Source of the DNA: Rickettsiales bacterium UBA1997
GTDB lineage: Bacteria; Pseudomonadota; Alphaproteobacteria; Rickettsiales; UBA1997
Direction: 5' to 3'
Assembly: GCA_002335845.1 (NCBI GenBank)
Contig: DDCV01000023.1
Span: forward strand, 1-11,061
DNA length: 11,061 bases
Position 1 is the first letter of the stretch. Every line of letters starts with the position of its first letter. Made by a program: the position numbers and the translations under genes. Positions 6,998-11,061 of this stretch are shown here, piece by piece. A model generated the notes under the pieces. That model worked only from the letters and a program-made list of their open reading frames with translations. It was not told where the DNA came from and did no database searches.

Positions 6998-7758
6998 AAT
7001 CAAATAGGCCAGTGATTGGAATAATTCCAGACTTTAAAGAAGGCGCCAAAGACGCCTACTCCGTTAGAGATTTTTATGCATTAAGGGCAAATCACACTGA
7101 TATAATAAATAAAAATGGCGGTGCGGCTATTATTTTGCCTTATGATTATGACCTAATTAATGATTATCTCAGCTCAATTGACGGTTTATTGGTGGTTGGG
7201 GGCTTTTTTGATATAAATCCTAAGCGTTATGGTGAAGAAATGCATCCAGAGGTCAATCTTAACGAGGTGCGTGAAAATTTTGAATATGCTATTGGCCAGG
7301 CGGCCTTAAAAAGAAATATTCCATTTCTTGGCATTTGTAACGGCATGCATTTAATTAATGTTTTGCGCCAAGGCAGCGCCATTCAGCATATTCCAGATCA
7401 CAAAGAATTTATCGAGCATGAGCAAAAGCATGTTGAGGGATATGATGATTATAGCACGCCATATCACGAAGTTTCTATTGAAAAAAACTCCAAACTATTC
7501 GATATAATTGGCCAAGAAAAGATCAAAACTAACTCCTCCCATCACCAAGCTGCCAAAAAAGTTGGTAATAATTTGCGAATATCAGCTCGCGCATCGGATG
7601 GAGTGATTGAGGCCGTAGAGGATCAAAATCACCCTTTTTTAGTGGGTGTACAATGGCATCCTGAGTTTGAAGCTAGCAAATATGATAATAGGATTTTTCA
7701 AGCCTTTATTAAGTCAGCTAAAACATATAAAGATAAAAATAATAACAATAATTTATGA
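6994..7758 (+). CDS. Gamma-glutamyl hydrolase / class I glutamine amidotransferase-like protein (PuuD family)
   Basis: A 254-residue protein of the peptidase C26 / gamma-glutamyl-GABA hydrolase family. The catalytic triad is visible: nucleophile Cys115 in FLGICNGMHLI, and His222 and Glu224 in VGVQWHPEFE. The oxyanion region has the family pattern VVGGFFDINPKRYGEE (67-82), and NSSHHQA (180-186) is the usual substrate-pocket block. The nucleophile elbow reads GICNG where most relatives have GICRG. The protein ends in a run of five asparagines coded by AAT/AAC repeats. It is coupled by ATGA overlaps to gshA upstream and rluB downstream. Family members cleave gamma-glutamyl bonds; next to a gamma-glutamyl ligase, a role in glutathione or gamma-glutamylcysteine turnover is plausible, but putrescine-pathway gamma-glutamyl-GABA is not excluded. 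Confidence 0.9.
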   Translation: MKSNRPVIGIIPDFKEGAKDAYSVRDFYALRANHTDIINKNGGAAIILPYDYDLINDYLSSIDGLLVVGGFFDINPKRYGEEMHPEVNLNEVRENFEYAIGQAALKRNIPFLGICNGMHLINVLRQGSAIQHIPDHKEFIEHEQKHVEGYDDYSTPYHEVSIEKNSKLFDIIGQEKIKTNSSHHQAAKKVGNNLRISARASDGVIEAVEDQNHPFLVGVQWHPEFEASKYDNRIFQAFIKSAKTYKDKNNNNNL

Positions 7759-8492
7759 CTATTAGGCCAGCTGAAAAATCAACTAGAATTGCTAAAATAA
7801 TTGCTGATGCAGGCTATTGCTCAAGAAGACAAGCCGAGGAGTTAATTTTAGAAGGCCGGGTGCAGGTTAATGGCAAATTAATAGATACACCAGCAATTTT
7901 GATAACTGATGAATCGATAAAAATTGACAATAAGCTGATTAATCCCAAGCAGGATATTAGATTGTGGCTTTTCAACAAGCCGTCTGGCTTTTTAACCACA
8001 ACTTTTGATCCTAAGAATCGTAAAAATATATTTGATATTTTGCCACAAGATATGCCAAGAGTTATATCAGTTGGTCGCCTGGATTATAATAGCGAAGGAC
8101 TTTTACTTTTAACAACCAATGGCGATTTGGCAAGATATATGGAATTGCCTAAAACTGGCTGGATTAGAAAATATCGTGTTCGCGCTCATGGTAAAATAAA
8201 TGAGGAAAGGCTGCAAAAACTAACCAAAGGCATTGTTGTTGATGGCACAAAATATAGATTTAGCGAAATTATTGTTGAGTCAATGGCAGGAACCAATGCA
8301 TGGTTAAAAATATCATTAAAAGAAGGCAAAAATCGTGAAATAAGAAAAGTCTTAGAGCATTTAGGTCTAAAAGTGAATAGACTTATTAGGGTTTCTTATG
8401 GCTCTTTTAATTTGGGAAATTTAGCAAGTGGTCAGGTTTTAGAGGTAACCAAAAAACAGCTACAAAGTTTTCTACCCAAGGAATTGCTTTAG
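7755..8492 (+). CDS. rluB: 23S rRNA pseudouridine synthase, RsuA/RluB/E/F family
   Basis: A 245-residue enzyme that isomerises a uridine of ribosomal RNA. An S4 RNA-binding domain (about residues 10-57, with AGYCSRRQAEELILEGRVQVNG) is followed by the catalytic domain opening with LFNKPSGFLTT. The catalytic motif is VGRLDYNSEGLLLLTT (106-121) with Asp110. The C-terminal EGKNREIRKVLEHLG (190-204) is typical of RluB/RsuA. The S4 domain and the GRLDYNSEGL signature favour RluB (23S U2605 in E. coli numbering), but RsuA or RluE-like specificity cannot be excluded by eye. The ATG overlaps the preceding stop (ATGA at 7755-7758). It is the last gene of the cluster; no clear terminator follows. Confidence 0.92.
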   Translation: MTIRPAEKSTRIAKIIADAGYCSRRQAEELILEGRVQVNGKLIDTPAILITDESIKIDNKLINPKQDIRLWLFNKPSGFLTTTFDPKNRKNIFDILPQDMPRVISVGRLDYNSEGLLLLTTNGDLARYMELPKTGWIRKYRVRAHGKINEERLQKLTKGIVVDGTKYRFSEIIVESMAGTNAWLKISLKEGKNREIRKVLEHLGLKVNRLIRVSYGSFNLGNLASGQVLEVTKKQLQSFLPKELL

Positions 8493-8709
8493 ATAAAAAT
8501 GCCTACATAAAAATACTTTGTCAATTTGACTACCCAACTAGATAAATTATTTATTTATAAAATAATAAATGACTTTAAATTACCTTGCTTCATAATTCTA
8601 AATTACGTTGAGAATTAGTTTTATTGAAATCATTTACTAAATTTCATCAAAAAATAGGTAGAGAAATAATTAATTATCAAAGACTTACCAATCAAAAAAA
8701 CAAAATAAA
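8493..8709 (+). other. Intergenic region upstream of the HU gene with inverted repeats
   Basis: This is the longest gene-free stretch, 217 bases, very AT-rich. It contains TAATTCT (8593-8599) inverted as AGAATTA (8611-8617), and TGAAAT (8625-8630) inverted as ATTTCA (8641-8646). Promoter-like elements are TTGACT (8526-8531) with TATTTA (8548-8553) at 16-base spacing, and TTGAAA at 8624-8629 with only a poor -10 box. The AT-only hairpin ATTATTT/AAATAAT (8546-8566) lacks a T-tract and is not a convincing rluB terminator. No small gene or RNA gene is recognised. Confidence 0.4.
8632..8642. promoter_or_regulatory. 11-bp palindrome ATTTACTAAAT, possible operator upstream of HU
   Basis: ATTTA-C-TAAAT is symmetric about its central base. 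It lies 68 bases before the HU start, just after a TTGAAA that could be a -35 box. The same 11-mer recurs at 10068-10078, and its complement form at 10087-10097, at the kinase start. Assignment as an operator is inference; the identity of the three sites is seen directly. Confidence 0.35.
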
Positions 8710-8991
8710 ATGTCTTCATTGCAAAAAACAGATATTATAAAGCAAGTCGCCAAAAACACTGGCAATTCAATCAAAGATTGTGAATCTATAATCAATAACT
8801 TCCTTGATAGCATTCAAAGCAATCTAAAAAATAATGACAAAATAAGCTTTATCGGCTTCGGTGCTTTTAACGCTAAAAATGTCCCAGAAAGTAAAGGTAG
8901 AAATCCAGCCACAGGCAAAGAAATCACTATCGCTGCTAGAAGAAAAGTTTCTTTTAGCGTCGGTAAAGGGTTTAAAGATAAAGTTAATTAG
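8710..8991 (+). CDS. HU/IHF-family nucleoid DNA-binding protein
   Basis: A 93-residue histone-like protein of full family length. The N-terminal helices (residues 4-40) are followed by the KISFIGFGAFNAKNV strand and the DNA-intercalating beta-arm with RNPATGKEITIAARR (64-78; Arg64, Asn65, Pro66), then SFSVGKGFKDKVN. HU-type proteins bend and compact DNA as dimers. HU and IHF subunits are not safely told apart here; the short N-terminus and lack of an IHF-specific tail favour HU. It is preceded by a 217-base regulatory-looking region and followed after 31 bases by the ketoacyl synthase gene on the same strand, with no terminator between. It may therefore lead the HU - condensing enzyme - kinase cluster. 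Confidence 0.95.
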   Translation: MSSLQKTDIIKQVAKNTGNSIKDCESIINNFLDSIQSNLKNNDKISFIGFGAFNAKNVPESKGRNPATGKEITIAARRKVSFSVGKGFKDKVN

Positions 8992-9022
8992 AAGTTTATT
9001 TAAAATTTAATCTAAAATTGGC

Positions 9023-10066
9023 ATGAAAATAGATTCGGTAAAAGCAAGCTTTCCTAGTAAAACAGTAAGTAATGAAGAAGTCGTTGATTTAATAAGGTTT
9101 AATTCAAGTAAAGAATTTGAGGGTGACATAGAAAAAACTCTTCGCAAAATCAAGGTAGTTCTAAAAAAAACTGGGATAGAAAATAGGGTTTGGCTTGATA
9201 AAGGCAAAGAAAAGCCAATTGATCATGTAATAAATGCATCAGAAAAAGCGATAAAGGAAGCTGGAATTGATAAAAGAGAAATTGATCTATTAATTTATGT
9301 TGGCATAGGAAGAGGTTTTCTAGAGCCAGGCAACAGCTACCCAGTAGCTCAGGCTCTGGGACTAAAGAAAGCAAGGTGTTTTGATGTAATAGACGCTTGC
9401 ATGAGTTGGTCAGCTGCTATGCAAATTGCTGACAACTTCCTAAAAATGGGAAGTTATCAAAAAATAATGATCGTTAACGCTGAATTCACAGTAAATTCTG
9501 GACCATTAATGAGAAATTTTAAAATACAGAAAGAATCTCAATTATCATGGACTTTCCCTACATACACAGTTGGTGAAGCTTCTTCTGCAACAATATTAAG
9601 CAAAGATGATAATAACGAATTCATTTTTAATTTCTCTTCAAGGCCGGATCTAGCAGATCTATGCACTATTCCAACTGATGAATATGATGATTATTGCACA
9701 ATGCCAGAAGAAGGTAACGAAAATGGCCCGTTTCATTTTACCTCAAGAGGTAAAGAGTTACATGATCATGCTAGAATAGAAGCACCTAAAATTTTTAATA
9801 AATTGATATCGGAAACAAACTCTGATATTGATGTAATATTTACTCACGCTTCTTCTAAGCATGAGTGGACAGAGTATGGAAAGATAGTGGGATTTGATAA
9901 AAAGATATATCATATTTATCACAATACAGGCAATCTTGTTTCTGCATCAGTTCCTTGCGCAATGTCTCTTGCTAGGGACGATAATAAGCTCACTAGAGGA
10001 GATAATGTTGTGGCTTGGGTCGGCAGTGCTGGCATGTCTTTCTGTGCTAATAAATTTAAGTTTTAA
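9023..10066 (+). CDS. Stand-alone 3-oxoacyl-ACP synthase III-like (FabH-like) condensing enzyme
   Basis: A 347-residue thiolase-fold enzyme of the KAS III superfamily. The likely catalytic triad is Cys126 (DVIDACMSWS), His275 (VIFTHASSKHE) and Asn304 (TGNLVSASVPCA), matching Cys-His-Asn of FabH. The C-terminus carries the family pattern of a GD and a late Gly-Ser-Ala-Gly. The N-terminal ASFPSKTVSNEEV and the TGIENRVW segment are typical of the fold. It differs from housekeeping FabH in having a charged insertion near 205-245 and in its context: no fab, plsX or acpP genes nearby, but a CqsS-like sensor kinase starting 10 bases downstream. KAS III relatives such as PqsD, and the ketosynthases PpyS and DarB, make signalling molecules, so secondary-metabolite or signal synthesis is a reasonable inference. 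Substrate and product are unknown, and a second housekeeping FabH copy is not excluded. Confidence 0.9.
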   Translation: MKIDSVKASFPSKTVSNEEVVDLIRFNSSKEFEGDIEKTLRKIKVVLKKTGIENRVWLDKGKEKPIDHVINASEKAIKEAGIDKREIDLLIYVGIGRGFLEPGNSYPVAQALGLKKARCFDVIDACMSWSAAMQIADNFLKMGSYQKIMIVNAEFTVNSGPLMRNFKIQKESQLSWTFPTYTVGEASSATILSKDDNNEFIFNFSSRPDLADLCTIPTDEYDDYCTMPEEGNENGPFHFTSRGKELHDHARIEAPKIFNKLISETNSDIDVIFTHASSKHEWTEYGKIVGFDKKIYHIYHNTGNLVSASVPCAMSLARDDNKLTRGDNVVAWVGSAGMSFCANKFKF

Positions 10067-10098
10067 AATTTACTAAATGCTTAAAGATTTAGTAAATT
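10067..10098. repeat. Perfect 12-bp inverted repeat spanning the kinase start codon
   Basis: AATTTACTAAAT (10067-10078) and ATTTAGTAAATT (10087-10098) are exact reverse complements around the 8-base centre GCTTAAAG. In RNA this is a 12-bp A-U rich hairpin holding the A and U of the kinase AUG (10077-10079) in the stem and its G in the loop. It begins directly after the stop codon of the condensing enzyme. Each arm also contains the 11-bp palindrome ATTTACTAAAT, so the same DNA could be a double operator. There is no T-tract, so it is not an ordinary terminator. Confidence 0.85.
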
Positions 10099-11061
10099 AT
10101 GTCTATGATAGAATTAATAAAAATGCTGAGTATTCGCGTTACAATATAATAGTACTAGGCCTAATAGGAATGATAGGCCATCCTTTATATTGGGTAATTT
10201 GGACATATATATTTCCTCAGCCTTATGACAGTGCTATAATTAGATATAGCGCAGCCTTTATATGTTTTTTATTTTTATTAAATAATCATCTTTCTCCTAA
10301 AATTAAGTCATTTTTTCCGTTATATTGGTTTTTAGGAGTTTCTTATGTTCTTCCCTTTTTATTTACAGTTCATTTAATAAAAAATAACTTCTCTGATATA
10401 TGGTTAATGTGCGAAATAGCCATGATATTCATAGTAGCAACTTTTATTCCAAATTTTATCCTTATGACTCTTAATCTAGTAATAGGAGTTGTAGTTGGAA
10501 TATTTTATTGCATCCTTGTTGATCCGGCATACTACACAAAAATAGGAGTGCAGCCTTTTTTAATAGATTCATTTGCAGGTATCGAATATATTCCGATTTT
10601 CTTATTTGGTTTAACGGCAGGTTTTATTTTTAGTTACGCTGGAGTTCTTGGAGTTAGATCTGTAGAAAAGATAAAAGCTCTCAAATCCCTAGCCGGCTCC
10701 ATAGCCCACGAACTCCGCAACCCTCTTTCTGCTATTCGCTCTTCAGCTTCGATAATTGATGTAAATCCAAAAAATGCTGATGTTAATGAGTTAAATAAAA
10801 TGTCAAAAGAGCAGTTAGTAGAATTATTATCAAATGATACTAAAGAAATATTAGAACATAAATCTCATCTAAATAAATCAGTAAATCTAGCCAACTCTAT
10901 TATCGATATGACTTTAGCTGATTTAAGTGGCAAAAAAATATCTGAGTCTGATTTTACTTATATCAACTCAAGCAAGATAATTAATGAGGCAATTGATTTA
11001 TATGCTTTTAAGTCTGTCAGCGAAAGAGAGCGGGTTAAAATTAATAGCGATGTTATTAATA
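10077..11061 (+). CDS. CqsS-like membrane sensor histidine kinase (partial, C-terminus off the right edge)
   Basis: An open frame of 328 codons to the window edge. Residues 23-195 form about six membrane helices. The sensor part resembles Vibrio CqsS: GLIGMIGHPLYWVIWTYIFP (28-47), PQPYDSAIIRY, and IEYIPIFLF (169-177) before the last helix. Then comes the phosphoacceptor helix SLAGSIAHELRNPLSAI (204-220) with His211. A loop and second helix reach about 280, and the start of the ATPase domain is seen at the edge. CqsS detects the alpha-hydroxyketone CAI-1 and switches between kinase and phosphatase; LqsS of Legionella is similar. The ATPase core and any receiver domain lie outside the window. 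The start at 10077 fits the short N-terminus of CqsS and lies inside an inverted repeat. The condensing enzyme gene ends 10 bases upstream. Residues 202-221 use unusually GC-rich codons. Confidence 0.88.
   Translation, partial: MLKDLVNYVYDRINKNAEYSRYNIIVLGLIGMIGHPLYWVIWTYIFPQPYDSAIIRYSAAFICFLFLLNNHLSPKIKSFFPLYWFLGVSYVLPFLFTVHLIKNNFSDIWLMCEIAMIFIVATFIPNFILMTLNLVIGVVVGIFYCILVDPAYYTKIGVQPFLIDSFAGIEYIPIFLFGLTAGFIFSYAGVLGVRSVEKIKALKSLAGSIAHELRNPLSAIRSSASIIDVNPKNADVNELNKMSKEQLVELLSNDTKEILEHKSHLNKSVNLANSIIDMTLADLSGKKISESDFTYINSSKIINEAIDLYAFKSVSERERVKINSDVIN

Noticed and set aside
7735..7754. AAT/AAC repeat at the end of the hydrolase gene as a phase-variable tract
   Set aside because: It is a trinucleotide run of only five codons, mixed AAT and AAC, so slippage would not shift the frame; it is more likely just a low-complexity tail.
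8546..8566. AT-only hairpin as terminator of rluB
   Set aside because: The 7-bp A/T stem is weak, lacks G-C pairs and is not followed by a T-run.
9023..10066. Naming the condensing enzyme fabH or pqsD
   Set aside because: The triad fits the whole superfamily, while context differs from fatty-acid operons and from pqs clusters; neither name can be supported by eye.
10680..10739. GC-rich island as an insertion or intron
   Set aside because: The reading frame and the H-box continue through it without interruption, so it is coding sequence with odd codon use, not an inserted element.

Overview
The window is an AT-rich bacterial chromosome segment (roughly one-third G+C by eye). The best taxonomic clue is a short NDUFS4-type complex I accessory protein (5462-5755), a family typical of Alphaproteobacteria and mitochondria. 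A proteobacterial-type glutamate-cysteine ligase, the low GC and the near absence of Shine-Dalgarno sequences fit an AT-rich, possibly Rickettsiales-like alphaproteobacterium. The intact shikimate genes aroB and aroK argue against a strongly reduced Rickettsia-type metabolism. Placement below class is inference. No tRNA, rRNA, CRISPR array or insertion sequence is visible, and no gene-free stretch exceeds about 220 bases.

Left part (1-2895): a minus-strand unit holds a LysR-type regulator and, overlapping it by 4 bases, an unrecognised cupin-domain protein that runs off the left edge. Divergent from lysR is a small soluble histidine kinase with no sensor or membrane part. A good sigma70-like promoter for lysR lies between them.

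Middle part (2952-8492): aroK and aroB overlap on the minus strand and encode shikimate kinase and 3-dehydroquinate synthase. Divergent from them is a seven-helix Bax inhibitor-1 (YccA/TMBIM) membrane protein, closed by a textbook intrinsic terminator. Immediately after the terminator comes a compact plus-strand cluster: NDUFS4-like protein, glutamate-cysteine ligase (glutathione synthesis), a class I glutamine-amidotransferase-fold gamma-glutamyl hydrolase, and RluB-type 23S rRNA pseudouridine synthase. The last three are joined by ATGA overlaps.

Right part (8710-11061): an HU-type nucleoid protein, a stand-alone ketoacyl synthase III-like condensing enzyme and a membrane histidine kinase follow each other on the plus strand with gaps of 31 and 10 bases. 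The kinase's membrane domain resembles CqsS, the Vibrio sensor of the alpha-hydroxyketone CAI-1. It is cut by the right edge. This is the most interesting part of the window: a condensing enzyme next to a CqsS-like sensor suggests a self-made lipid-like signal and its receptor. The kinase start codon lies inside a perfect 12-bp inverted repeat, whose arms contain an 11-bp palindrome also found upstream of the HU gene.
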